Source: Opitutales bacterium
GTDB lineage: Bacteria; Verrucomicrobiota; Verrucomicrobiia; Opitutales; Oceanipulchritudinaceae
Reading direction: 5' to 3'
DNA: 55,510 nt
Assembly (NCBI GenBank): GCA_020831585.1
Contig: JAFIGE010000011.1
Span: 1 to 55,510, forward strand
Positions 18,005 to 25,776 of the stretch are shown here, one piece after another. Made by a program: the position numbers and the translations under genes. The notes under the pieces are model-generated. The model saw only the letters and a list, made by a program, of their open reading frames with translations. It was not told where the DNA came from and did no database searches. Position 1 is the first letter of the stretch; every line of letters begins with the position of its first letter.

Positions 18005-18041
18005 AAAGGGGAGTGGCTGGTCGCGCCGCTCCCCTTTTTTT
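18005..18041 (+). terminator. Rho-independent terminator after the polysaccharide export genes
   Basis: GGGGAGTGGC (18008-18017) pairs with GCCGCTCCCC (18025-18034) with one G-T wobble, a 7-nt loop, and a run of seven T (18035-18041). AAA before the stem can extend pairing with the T run. It lies 25 nt after the kinase stop codon. Confidence 0.9.
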
Positions 18042-18090
18042 GATGGGATCATCTGGACTTTCACACACGGCCTATTAGCCATTCTCGTTT

Positions 18091-18843
18091 ATGAAAGACG
18101 TTGATGTCTTGAGCTATTATCGAAATCCGGAGACCGTCGATCACTACGCCCGGGCCGCCGCAAAATTAGGGCTTTGGCGCTCGGAGGAACTGGTGTTTGC
18201 TTCCGTATTTGATCAGGACGATGGCCTCCTCGAAATCGGTACCGGTGCCGGACGCATCGCCATCGGTCTGGCCGAGCTGGGCTACTCCCGGATTCTCGGT
18301 GTCGACATCTCCCGCGAAATGATCAAGCGGGCTCAGCGCCTCCGGCAAATCCTCGAGTATGCCGTCGCTTTTCAGGTCATGGATGCCCGCTCACTCAAGT
18401 TTGACGATCACGCCTTCGACGGTGCGATTTTCGGATTCAATGGCTTGATGCAGATCCCGGGAAGGGATGAACGCCTCAAGGCCCTCCGGGAAATCCGGCG
18501 GGTGGTTCGGCCCGGCGGATATTTCGTCTTTACCACGCACGACCGCCGCGTCGGGCCCTACAAGCGGTTTTGGAAAGAAGAAGCTCGCCGCTGGGACGAG
18601 GGCAAACAAGACAAGGCTCTCCTGGAGTTTGGAGATAAATACGAAGAGACGGAATCGGGCCGCTTGTATGTTCACATTCCTTTGCCGGATGAAGTCCGCG
18701 CCGCTCTCAAGGAAACCGGCTGGAAGTGCGAATCAGATACCCTCCGCTCGGAAATCACGGATGAACCCCCGGAAATACGGGCCTTCTCCGATGAATGCCG
18801 GTTCTGGGTGGCCCGCAATCCCGAAACCGGTGAGGGAGCTTAG
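18091..18843 (+). CDS. Class I SAM-dependent methyltransferase
   Basis: The protein has 250 residues with the Rossmann methyltransferase motifs: LLEIGTGAGRIAIGLAELG (motif I, SAM binding), ILGVDISREMI (acidic end of strand 2), FQVMDARSLKF, and FDGAIFGFNGLMQIPG followed by VVRPGGYFVFTTHD. The first 40 residues (YYRNPETVDHYARAAA) resemble small-molecule methyltransferases. The substrate is unknown; a role in modifying a polysaccharide or lipid is only suggested by the upstream export genes, from which a terminator separates it. Its 3' end overlaps the convergent AP2-domain gene by 4 nt. Confidence 0.85.
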   Translation: MKDVDVLSYYRNPETVDHYARAAAKLGLWRSEELVFASVFDQDDGLLEIGTGAGRIAIGLAELGYSRILGVDISREMIKRAQRLRQILEYAVAFQVMDARSLKFDDHAFDGAIFGFNGLMQIPGRDERLKALREIRRVVRPGGYFVFTTHDRRVGPYKRFWKEEARRWDEGKQDKALLEFGDKYEETESGRLYVHIPLPDEVRAALKETGWKCESDTLRSEITDEPPEIRAFSDECRFWVARNPETGEGA

Positions 18844-19337
18844 GAAGCCGATTTCAGCGGTTTCCGCATCCTCATCATCACCCGCACCACTTCTTCCCCG
18901 TGGATTTCCTGCAACATCCGCTTGCGGTGCTCCACCGCCATTTGGAAGGCCTTCTTTTCGCCGTATTTCCGAATCGAAAAGGAGGTGCACTTTTGCACCC
19001 CGGGACTCGGTCGCCAGCTAACCGAATAGCATTCATTGATTTTCCCGTTGGCCCCTGTTTTCGCCGTTCGGCAGACTCCCAGAATCCCGGTTGAGTTACG
19101 GGCATCCCGGAAAACGACCCGCCGCGCCCGCGGCTTTAGAGGAATCTCTTTTAGGCCGGCAAGCAATTCGTCGCGGTAGACCCTCGCCTGCATGAAGGAC
19201 GCCTCCCTCCCTCCGCACTTCCGGTCGCTGAAGAGCCGGGAATGCGTCTTTCCGTTCCGGTATCCCCGCACGAACCAACCGTGGGTAGATCCCGAATCAA
19301 TTCGGCTAATGCCTTTCTCTCTGATTTTGTCCGTCAT
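18840..19337 (-). CDS. Protein with two AP2/ERF-like DNA-binding domains
   Basis: The 165-residue protein contains two copies of the AP2-like pattern. The first, at about residues 10-62, is GISRIDSGSTHGWFVRGYRN, then FSDRKCGG and an Arg-Asp-Glu-Leu helix. The second, at about 81-147, is STGILGVCRTAKTGANGK, then YSVSWRP, SFSIRKYGEKKAF and a basic helix. The AP2 fold is a three-stranded sheet plus helix that binds DNA. Bacterial members are best known inside homing endonucleases and as small stand-alone proteins of unknown role. No nuclease motif is seen here. The C-terminus is Met/Arg-rich. It is a lone gene; the non-coding region to its right must hold its promoter. Confidence 0.75.
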   Translation of the reverse strand: MTDKIREKGISRIDSGSTHGWFVRGYRNGKTHSRLFSDRKCGGREASFMQARVYRDELLAGLKEIPLKPRARRVVFRDARNSTGILGVCRTAKTGANGKINECYSVSWRPSPGVQKCTSFSIRKYGEKKAFQMAVEHRKRMLQEIHGEEVVRVMMRMRKPLKSAS

Positions 19338-19763
19338 CAGGGTACTTTCAACTGAAGGGTAGGGTATAGACTGAGCGCCCCGACACGTTCTCTGGAGCGA
19401 TTATTATAAGGTAGGGTAGCGTACAGTTCCTTCGCCGTTGACTATACATTGGGGCGGTCAGCAACTCTGTGGAAAGCTTCCCGGTGGAGCGAGCGCGTGC
19501 CACAGACCTAATCCAATAAGCAGACACCGGTAAGCCGACTTGAGCCTTTGTACAATAGCAGCTTGGAAAAGTCGGGAATTAAACGCAAACGCCCCTCTTC
19601 GGCAAGGATATTTTCCCGGGTTCCTCTTCGAAGCCGGGGCTCTCTTTCCAGTGAAGCAATAGCCTGAGCGCGAAAGACTTAAAGAATGTGCTAAACACGT
19701 ATACGGTTTTGCACAATGAATTGTTGATAAAGCAACGGGTTGACGGCGGGTGTGCTGTGTGTG
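19338..19763. other. Non-coding stretch of about 425 bp
   Basis: No reading frame with family-like content is present on either strand. It must carry the promoter of the AP2-domain gene. The 9-mer GGTAGGGTA occurs twice (19358-19366 and 19410-19418). The right half is AT-richer than its neighbours. I see no tRNA cloverleaf and no RNA family I recognise. A small RNA cannot be excluded. Confidence 0.5.
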
Positions 19764-20564
19764 TTAAGGGAGGGCGAGAGTTTGGAGAATGATGGCGAGG
19801 GCTATGGCCAGAACGGAGAGGGCGAAGGTTCGGCGGAGCCAGAGGGTGGGGACGTGGCGTTTGGTGGCGGTGCCGATGACCATGCCGACGAAGGCACCGA
19901 CCATGAACAGAGCCGCGGTGTCCCAGGCGATAACGAGGTCCGCGCTCTGGTTGGCAAGGAAGCTGACGGCGCTGAGAATGGCGATGCTGAGGAGGCTGGT
20001 GGAGAGGGCGGCTTGGAGGGGGAGGCTGGCGACGGTCATGAGGGCCGGCACGAGGAGAAAGCCGCCCCCGACGCCGAACATCCCGGCGAGCACCCCGGCT
20101 CCGGCCCCGGCGACGATGAGCTTACCCGCGCAGCTCGCGTGGAAGCGGGGGCGCGTCTCGCCCGGTTCAATGCCGCAACTGAAGCGCGAAAGGGGCACTT
20201 CGGTTGCACTGCCGCCGCCCCGCAGGAAACGCAGGGCGATGAAGATCATGAGCCCGGCGAAGAGCAGCAGAACGACGGTTTCGGGGAGGGTGCGCCCCAG
20301 CCATGCGCCGAGCGGTGCCCCGAAAATTCCCCCGGCCCCGAGGACCGCACCGGCCCGCCAAAAGACGGTTGTGCGCTGCAGGACCGCGCCAAAGAGGCTG
20401 GTGAGCCCAACAACGGCCAGGGATACAGTGACGGCTCCGCGAAGGTCGAATCCGAGTCCGTAGAGGAGCAACGGGACGGCGAGGATGGAGCCGCCACCCC
20501 CGGTGAGGCCGAGCGCGAGACCGACGAGGAGCCCGCTTGAGATGGCTTCCCAAAGCAGGTTCAA
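19764..20564 (-). CDS. TauE/SafE family sulfite/sulfonate exporter
   Basis: The 266-residue protein is nearly all membrane helices. It shows the duplicated Gly-rich motif of the family: LALGLTGGGGSILAVPLLLYG near the N-terminus (a part quoted) and GVLAGMFGVGGGFLLVPAL in the second half. About eight helices are predicted by eye. Members move sulfite, sulfoacetate or related anions across the inner membrane. Its start overlaps the stop of the MBL-rhodanese gene by 4 nt. With a persulfide-oxidising-type enzyme upstream, export of the sulfite produced is the most economical role. Confidence 0.88.
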   Translation of the reverse strand: MNLLWEAISSGLLVGLALGLTGGGGSILAVPLLLYGLGFDLRGAVTVSLAVVGLTSLFGAVLQRTTVFWRAGAVLGAGGIFGAPLGAWLGRTLPETVVLLLFAGLMIFIALRFLRGGGSATEVPLSRFSCGIEPGETRPRFHASCAGKLIVAGAGAGVLAGMFGVGGGFLLVPALMTVASLPLQAALSTSLLSIAILSAVSFLANQSADLVIAWDTAALFMVGAFVGMVIGTATKRHVPTLWLRRTFALSVLAIALAIILQTLALP

Positions 20565-21988
20565 TGGGTCATGCCTTTCGCTTCGGCGATGCGTTCGCAG
20601 GCTTCGCAGACGCCATCGACATGGACGACTTTCCAGCCTTCGCGCTGGAGGTAGGCCGTAGCGAGGGCGGCGCGTCTCCCGGAGCCGCAGTGCACGTAGA
20701 GGATCTCTTTGTCGGTCGGCAGCTCATCCTTCCGCACGCGCAGCCGGGTGTAGGGGAGGTGGAGCGCTCCCGGCAAATGCCCTTCGTCGAACTCCGCCTT
20801 GGTGCGGACGTCGAGTACATTTCCCGCGGACGCGGCTTCCTCTCCATTCCAGTCGGGGAAGTCGATTTTTTCGATCGAGGCGGTGAGTCGGTTGGCCGTT
20901 TTGAGATCGGAAGCGAGGATCCAGCCCGCCACGTGGTCGTAGCCGATGCGGTAAAGCTGGCGGAGAGCGCAATCGAGGTCGGATTCGCGTTCGAGGACGA
21001 GGCGAATGGTTTCGTCGGGTTCGACGTAGGATCCAGCTACGACCGAGAAGTAAGGTGTGCGCAGGGGCGCGAAGAGCGCCCCCGGAAAATGTCCTTCGGC
21101 AAAGCTGGTCGCGTCGCCCCGTGCATCGAGAATGGGGCCGTCTTTCCCGGCAAAGGTTTCGGGCGTGAGCCGGGGAGCCTTGGGCAAACCGCCGGTAACC
21201 TGAATCCCGTCCCGGTTGACCTGTTTCATGCGGGCGAAGTAGGGCGGCGGCTCGGGCTGGCCGGAGAGAATGAATTCGACGAAATCACCGCCGGTCTTCT
21301 GGGCGCGTTTGAGCGCACCGTTGAAGCGCCGTTCATAGCCCATGGTGGAGGTGGGCACGGCACCAAGCGATTTGCCGCAGGCACTGCCCGCCCCGTGGGC
21401 GGGAAGGATTTGCACAAACTCGCCGAGGTGGGCGAGGCGCTCGCGCAGCGAGGTTTCGAGCTTTTCGGCGGCCGGGCGCATCGACCCCGCCTGACCGGCG
21501 GCCGTCTCCAGCAGGTCCGGTCGACCCACGTCACCGACAAAAAGAAAATCCCCCGTGGCCAGGGCGATGGGTTCGTTTGCGCCGCCTCCCAGGTCGGTGA
21601 TGAGAAAACTCAGGTGTTCGGGGGTGTGCCCGGGCGTATGGACGGCCTCCACTTCAATCTTGCCCACGCGGAAACGGTCGCCGTGGCGCAAGTAGGTTAC
21701 GTTGGCGCGGTCCTTCGGCCAGGCGTAGGTCCAGTCGGGACCGCCCTCGGCGGAAATATAGAGGTGCACGTCCGGATCGGCGGCCAACTCCGCTCCACCG
21801 CTGACAAAGTCGGCGTGGATGTGCGTTTCGGCCACGGCGGTGATGCGGAGGTCGTTGGCCGCCGCTAGGTCGCGGTAGGTATCGACGTCCCTCAGGGGGT
21901 CGATGATTACGGCTTCGCCTGTCTTTTGGCAACCCACGAGATACGCGTATTGGGCCAGATAGGGATCAAAAATTTGACGTAGAAACAT
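20561..21988 (-). CDS. MBL-fold persulfide dioxygenase-like protein fused to rhodanese domains
   Basis: The 475-residue protein starts with a metallo-beta-lactamase domain of the ETHE1 type: ETHIHADFVSGG (H56, H58, D60), HTPGHTPEHLSF, ATGDFLFVGDVGRPDLL and LPAHGAGSACG. A first rhodanese-like domain (about 265-360) lacks a catalytic cysteine. The second (about 375-465) has the active loop VHCGSGRRA. The last helix reads GVCEACERI, a CxxC pair where most rhodaneses have GGFEAW. ETHE1/CstB-type proteins oxidise glutathione or coenzyme A persulfide to sulfite and exchange sulfane sulfur. It lies 45 nt after the rhodanese-DUF2892 gene and couples to the exporter gene. Confidence 0.9.
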   Translation of the reverse strand: MFLRQIFDPYLAQYAYLVGCQKTGEAVIIDPLRDVDTYRDLAAANDLRITAVAETHIHADFVSGGAELAADPDVHLYISAEGGPDWTYAWPKDRANVTYLRHGDRFRVGKIEVEAVHTPGHTPEHLSFLITDLGGGANEPIALATGDFLFVGDVGRPDLLETAAGQAGSMRPAAEKLETSLRERLAHLGEFVQILPAHGAGSACGKSLGAVPTSTMGYERRFNGALKRAQKTGGDFVEFILSGQPEPPPYFARMKQVNRDGIQVTGGLPKAPRLTPETFAGKDGPILDARGDATSFAEGHFPGALFAPLRTPYFSVVAGSYVEPDETIRLVLERESDLDCALRQLYRIGYDHVAGWILASDLKTANRLTASIEKIDFPDWNGEEAASAGNVLDVRTKAEFDEGHLPGALHLPYTRLRVRKDELPTDKEILYVHCGSGRRAALATAYLQREGWKVVHVDGVCEACERIAEAKGMTH

Positions 21989-22033
21989 GGTGTCCTCCGA
22001 AAGGTGAGGGTTTTTGAGTTCGATGGGCGGGGC

Positions 22034-22591
22034 TCAGACCTTGCAGGAAGGGCAGGTGGCTCCGCGCTGGTTCCAGGGCATACGGGCGAGGAGCATGCCC
22101 ATGCCGCAGGTGTCGGTGATTCCGGCGAAGACAAGCCCGGCTCCGACAAAGCCCGGCACGACGAGGAACCACGGCTGCACAAACACCCCGAGGAGCGTGC
22201 CCGCAAAGACCATCGCCCCAGCGGCGATGCGCACCTGCCGCTCCAGCGACATGGTCTTGGCCCCGCGATTCACCGGCAGGTTGGCCGCCTCCCACGCGAG
22301 AATGCCTCCGTCGAGCACGTGCACTGACGAGACCCCCGCGGCGGCCAGCTTCTCCGCTGCCTGGCTGGCGCGGTTGCCACTCCGGCACACGACCACGCAG
22401 GCGCGGTCCCCCGCGAGGTTCTTTACCGCCGCCGCATCCAGATTGGAGAGCGGATGCAGCACCGAGCCATCAATGTGGTGCTCCGTGTATTCGGCCGGTG
22501 TGCGGACATCGAGCCAAACGGCGTTCTTGTGGCCCGCCGCTTCAGCTGCGGGAATTTTCGTGATCGGTGATTTCATTGTTGTGTTTTCCAT
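22034..22591 (-). CDS. Rhodanese-DUF2892 membrane sulfurtransferase (YgaP-like)
   Basis: This 185-residue protein has an N-terminal rhodanese domain (WLDVRTPAEYTEHHIDGS; active loop VVVCRSGNRAS) and a C-terminal DUF2892 membrane hairpin (about 120-165, RIAAGAMVFAGTLLGVF and FLVVPGFVGAGLVFAG). This is the YgaP layout: a cytoplasmic sulfurtransferase held at the inner membrane. The C-terminus ends in ATCPSC, adding a possible redox pair. It is the first gene of the sulfur operon and is divergent from the ArsR regulator across 38 nt. A second ATG at 22576 gives a product five residues shorter. Confidence 0.88.
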   Translation of the reverse strand: MENTTMKSPITKIPAAEAAGHKNAVWLDVRTPAEYTEHHIDGSVLHPLSNLDAAAVKNLAGDRACVVVCRSGNRASQAAEKLAAAGVSSVHVLDGGILAWEAANLPVNRGAKTMSLERQVRIAAGAMVFAGTLLGVFVQPWFLVVPGFVGAGLVFAGITDTCGMGMLLARMPWNQRGATCPSCKV

Positions 22592-22609
22592 GATTGTGTG
22601 CCTACATTA

Positions 22610-22631
22610 CGATATTACTATTTAGCGATAT
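22610..22631. promoter_or_regulatory. Candidate ArsR operator between the divergent sulfur genes
   Basis: The hexamer CGATAT occurs twice in this 22-bp AT-rich stretch (22610-22615 and 22626-22631); the second copy overlaps the regulator's start codon. ATAT-containing dyads at such a place are usual for ArsR/SmtB repressors. The 38-nt gap is the only space for both promoters. Confidence 0.35.
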
Positions 22632-22953
22632 GCAAGCGAAAAATGAAGAATCGATGACGGACGCGCAACTGGAGGAATCGGCGCGATTGTTTGGGATCCT
22701 CTCGGATGCCTCTCGACTGCGGATTTTGCGCGAGTTGCTGGCGGGCGCTTATACGGTGACGGAGTTGATGGACCGTACGGGATTGAAGCAGGGCAACCTT
22801 TCCAAGCACCTTGGCGTGTTGCTTCAGGCTGGATTTGTTTACCGGGAGCAAGACGGGAATTTCGCGCGTTACCACCTCGTCGATCCCTGTGTGAAGGAGC
22901 TTTGCCGCCTGATGTGCGGGCGTATCCGCGAGCGGGCTCGCTCGCTGTTGTAG
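22630..22953 (+). CDS. ArsR/SmtB family transcriptional regulator, probably thiol-sensing
   Basis: The start at 22630 gives 107 residues. The winged helix-turn-helix is clear: LFGILSDASRLRILREL, TVTELMDRTGLKQGNLSKHL (recognition helix LKQGNLSKHLGVL), and the wing VYREQDGNFARYHLVD. Three cysteines cluster in the last helix (C87, C92, C96 in DPCVKELCRLMCG). No N-terminal metal-site cysteines are present. Regulators next to rhodanese/persulfide genes (BigR, SqrR) sense polysulfide through cysteine pairs, so this one probably represses the divergent sulfur operon until persulfides appear. The in-frame start at 22594 adds 12 hydrophobic residues that do not fit the family. Confidence 0.87.
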   Translation: MQAKNEESMTDAQLEESARLFGILSDASRLRILRELLAGAYTVTELMDRTGLKQGNLSKHLGVLLQAGFVYREQDGNFARYHLVDPCVKELCRLMCGRIRERARSLL

Positions 22954-23514
22954 CACTTAGACCCTTTTGACGGCGCACGCTGGCACGCCGGGGAAAATAA
23001 TTTGCAAATCAAATAATAGTTGTCGCAGCCGGATGCTGGGCTCGGCGGCGGTGGGGTGAAACCAATTTGCGATTGTGGTCGCTTGGTGTGGCTCTGGGCT
23101 CGTGTTCGTTGAGGTTTTCTTTGGTGCGGGAGCGGGCCGCTTGGATGTCGGCAGGCTTGAGGGCTTGCGCGACGGCGATGGGGAGGCTGCGGGTGGCGCG
23201 GAAGCCGTGGTCAAAAGCATCGGAGCCACGGGATCCGGAGCTGTCGAAGTCGCGCCCGGTATCCTTGAAGACCTGTCGAGAACCGGTCGGGGCGGTCTGG
23301 GCGCGTTGCATCCGTGAGCGCGTGGAGAAGCGTTTGAGCGACTAAACAATCGGGCGCAATGTCACGGAGTTGTCACAAACCCGACGCGAAATCGACGATC
23401 CCGATCTCTACCATGCGTCCTCGTTTCTCCCTCCCGACTCTCCGGTGAGTGAGAAACCGGGGGCCGAGAGGTGTCCGCAACCAAACCAATAAACAGACAG
23501 TCATAAAAAATCCA
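22954..23514. other. Non-coding stretch between the sulfur and phosphate islands
   Basis: Overlapping open frames exist on both strands (for example minus 23311-23009, 100 residues), but none shows a domain, and their composition (Ser/Arg/Pro-rich) looks like reading-frame noise in GC-rich DNA. The right part holds the Pho box at 23360 and must contain the promoter of the phosphate island. The remaining about 380 bp could be a decayed gene. Confidence 0.5.
23360..23376 (+). promoter_or_regulatory. Pho box (PhoB binding site) of the phosphate island
   Basis: TGTCAC occurs twice as a direct repeat exactly 11 bp apart (23360-23365 and 23371-23376), separated by GGAGT. This is the spacing and core of PhoB boxes (CTGTCAT repeats, 11-bp period). 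It lies about 140 bp before the porin start codon. The island's own last gene encodes a PhoB-type regulator, so autoregulation is likely. Confidence 0.78.
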
Positions 23515-24711
23515 ATGAGAACGCATCTTCGTATTCTCTCCCGCAGTTTTGTTTTCGCGGGTCTTCTAACTGGCGGATTGGCCTTCGGCCAAAACGACGC
23601 GCTTCTGCAAATTCTCGTGAACAACGGGACGATCACGCAGGCGCAAGCTAATGATGTGCGCGCGCAAATGGCGCGTGAGTCCGGTCCGCCCGCTCCTGAG
23701 CGTGTCGTTGTAACGCCCAACCGGGGCACGATCAGCGAGCTGAAGATCCGCGGGCGAATCCAAGGCCAGTATGCCTACTCCGACGGCAGCAACAGTGGCA
23801 TCGCCGCCGGTGCGGGCGACTACAGCACGTTCGAGCTGCGTCGCGTCCGTCTCGGTGTGCAGGGCAAGATCTACGACGACTTCAGTTTCCTCGTGGAGGC
23901 GAATGTCCTCACGAACACGGATCTGGACTCGGCGACCCTCACCTACACGGCGATTCCCGAGGCCAACATCACGTTTGGCAAGGCCAAGCCGCAGTTCGGC
24001 CACGAGGAAAACACTTCCTCGGCGAGCATTCTCACAATGGAGCGTTCCCGCCTCACGGGGATCTTCAATGGTGGCAAGCCCCTGGGTCTGCGCGTGCACG
24101 GTCGCTCCGGTATCTTTTCCTATTACACCGGCCTTTTTAATGCCACGAGCGTTGCGACCGATCGCATGGCTTCAAACGTGGACAGCTACCTCTTCAACAT
24201 CAGCGGCGGCCTCAACCTCGACGAAATGGTCGGCGATGGCATGCGCCTGCGCCTGCGCCTCGACTACCTGAACAACCAGAAGGACCGCGGTTTCTATCCC
24301 TTCAAGGATGCCGTGGCCTTCAGCACCCACTTCGTGGCGGGCGAGTTCGATATGCGTGCCGAATACATGTATGGCAAGCGCTTCAACGATGCCAAAATCC
24401 GCGGTTTCTACCTCATGCCCTCCTTCTACATCATCCCGAAGGAGCTGCAGGTTGTCGGGCGCTATGAAAGCATTCGCGGTGACGAGGGGGTCAGCCTGGG
24501 CTCCAACCGCTATGCTGACCGCGTTCCCGGACTCTACCGCGCGGGCAACCGCTACAATGCCTTCTACCTTGGCCTCAACTACTACATCCACGGCGACAAC
24601 CTCAAGTTGATGGCCGGGGTAGAGCGTGCCGAGAGCAAGGATAGCAGCGACAGCAGCGATGCCAAAGGGACGTCCACGACCTTCATCTCGGGCGTGCGTA
24701 TGCAATTCTAA
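23515..24711 (+). CDS. OprP/OprO family phosphate-selective porin
   Basis: The start at 23515 gives 398 residues with a signal peptide (RILSRSFVFAGLLTGGLAFGQ). A short helical stretch follows (LLQILVNNGTITQAQANDVR, the N-terminal coiled coil common in these porins). The 16-strand barrel pattern then opens with SELKIRGRIQGQYAYSD and FELRRVRLGVQGKIYDDF and ends in FISGVRMQF with a C-terminal Phe. OprP-type porins let phosphate or polyphosphate across the outer membrane. The gene heads the pst cluster behind a Pho box, and only 39 nt separate it from pstS, so they share a transcript. Confidence 0.9.
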   Translation: MRTHLRILSRSFVFAGLLTGGLAFGQNDALLQILVNNGTITQAQANDVRAQMARESGPPAPERVVVTPNRGTISELKIRGRIQGQYAYSDGSNSGIAAGAGDYSTFELRRVRLGVQGKIYDDFSFLVEANVLTNTDLDSATLTYTAIPEANITFGKAKPQFGHEENTSSASILTMERSRLTGIFNGGKPLGLRVHGRSGIFSYYTGLFNATSVATDRMASNVDSYLFNISGGLNLDEMVGDGMRLRLRLDYLNNQKDRGFYPFKDAVAFSTHFVAGEFDMRAEYMYGKRFNDAKIRGFYLMPSFYIIPKELQVVGRYESIRGDEGVSLGSNRYADRVPGLYRAGNRYNAFYLGLNYYIHGDNLKLMAGVERAESKDSSDSSDAKGTSTTFISGVRMQF

Positions 24712-24750
24712 TATCAAAATCTGAGATTCATCTCATCCACCCAACGTAAC

Positions 24751-25701
24751 ATGAAAAAAATCATCACAACTCTCGCAGCCGCCGTGCTTGCGACCTCCCT
24801 TCCGCTTGCTTCGACGGCTGCCTCGCACCCGTCCTACGAGCGCGTTTCGGGCGTTTCCGGTAACCTCAATTCGATTGGCTCGAACACCCTCACGGTTGTT
24901 CTCCAGCTCCTCGCCGAGGGTTTCCAAAACACTTACCCGAACGTCAACATCCAGATCCAGGGTGCCGGTTCGGGCACGGCTCCGGCTGCCCTCATCGACG
25001 GCACCGCGCAGCTCGGGCCGATGAGCCGCGAGATCCGCCCGGCCGAAATCGACGCCTTCCGCGCACGCTATGGTTATGAGCCCACGCAGGTCGTTATTGG
25101 TATCGATGCTCTGGCGCTCTTTGTTCACCGGGACAATCCGATCGAGGGTCTCAGCCTTCCCCAGATCGACGCGATCTTCTCCTCCACGAACCGTCTCGGC
25201 CACGCACCGATCCGCACGTGGGGTGAGGTGGGTCTCACGGGTGATTGGGCGAGCCGCCGTATTTCGGTCTACGGGCGCAACTCGGTGAGCGGCACGTATG
25301 GTGTTTTCCGCGAAATTGCTCTCGGTGGCGGTGACTTCGACGGGGCGCGCTACCAGGAAATGCCCGGTTCTTCTGCGGTGGTGCAGGCCATTGGTCAGGA
25401 CCGTTTCTCCATCGGCTATTCGGGTGTTGGCTATCTCACGCCGGGAACGCGCGCGATCAAGGTTGGTCAGACGCCGGATGCGCTCTTTGAGCCCAGCCCG
25501 GAAAATGCTGCCTCGGGAGACTATCCGATCGCCCGGCTGCTCTTCGTCTACGTGAACAAGCGTCCCGGCGAGCCTCTCGATACCCTCACGGCGGAGTTTC
25601 TGCGCTATGCGCTCTCCGCCGAGGGACAGGCTGCGGTCGAACGTGCCGGTTTCTTTAGCCTTCCTCCTGCCTTTGCCGCGCAACAGCGTCAGCAGTTCTA
25701 A
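24751..25701 (+). CDS. pstS: Phosphate ABC transporter substrate-binding protein PstS
   Basis: The 316-residue protein has a signal peptide (KKIITTLAAAVLATSLPLASTAA) and the PstS-type binding-protein fold. Phosphate-contact segments are visible: SIGSNTLTVVL, QGAGSGTAPAALIDGTAQLG, MSREIRPAE and GRNSVSGTYGVF. It captures phosphate in the periplasm and delivers it to PstCA. The hairpin in the 75-nt gap before pstC probably lets pstS be made in excess of the permease genes. Confidence 0.93.
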   Translation: MKKIITTLAAAVLATSLPLASTAASHPSYERVSGVSGNLNSIGSNTLTVVLQLLAEGFQNTYPNVNIQIQGAGSGTAPAALIDGTAQLGPMSREIRPAEIDAFRARYGYEPTQVVIGIDALALFVHRDNPIEGLSLPQIDAIFSSTNRLGHAPIRTWGEVGLTGDWASRRISVYGRNSVSGTYGVFREIALGGGDFDGARYQEMPGSSAVVQAIGQDRFSIGYSGVGYLTPGTRAIKVGQTPDALFEPSPENAASGDYPIARLLFVYVNKRPGEPLDTLTAEFLRYALSAEGQAAVERAGFFSLPPAFAAQQRQQF

Positions 25702-25707
25702 GGAGAT

Positions 25708-25753
25708 ATTTTGCGGGTGCGGGGCCGTAGGGATGCGGCCCCGCACCTATTTT
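25708..25753. repeat. REP-like palindromic element, copy A
   Basis: The segment starting ATTTTGCGGGTGC and ending in GATGCGGCCCCGCACC shares both blocks (ATTTTG-GGGTGC and GATGCGGCCCCG) with the element at 51231-51275. The tetranucleotide GTAG precedes the GC-rich palindrome TGCGG-CC-CCGCA. That order, GTAG then palindrome, is the form of REP sequences handled by RAYT transposases. Confidence 0.5.
25716..25753 (+). terminator. Stem-loop between pstS and pstC (attenuator or terminator)
   Basis: GGTGCGGGGCCG (25716-25727) and CGGCCCCGCACC (25736-25747) form a perfect 12-bp stem with an 8-nt loop, followed by TATTTT. The T run is short, so partial termination or protection of the pstS message from 3' decay are both plausible. 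The same bases belong to the REP-like element. Confidence 0.75.
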
Positions 25754-25776
25754 CAAACTAGCGCCATCAGCTCTTC

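Noticed and set aside
19358-19418. Repeated 9-mer GGTAGGGTA as a CRISPR or iteron start
   Set aside because: Only two copies 52 bp apart, no spacer-repeat regularity.
20537-21868. 443-codon plus-strand frame over the MBL-rhodanese gene
   Set aside because: Antisense shadow; metal-binding and rhodanese motifs are on the minus strand.
23009-23311. 100-codon minus-strand frame in the gap before the Pho box
   Set aside because: No recognisable motif, alternative frames equally long on both strands; kept only as a note on the gap.
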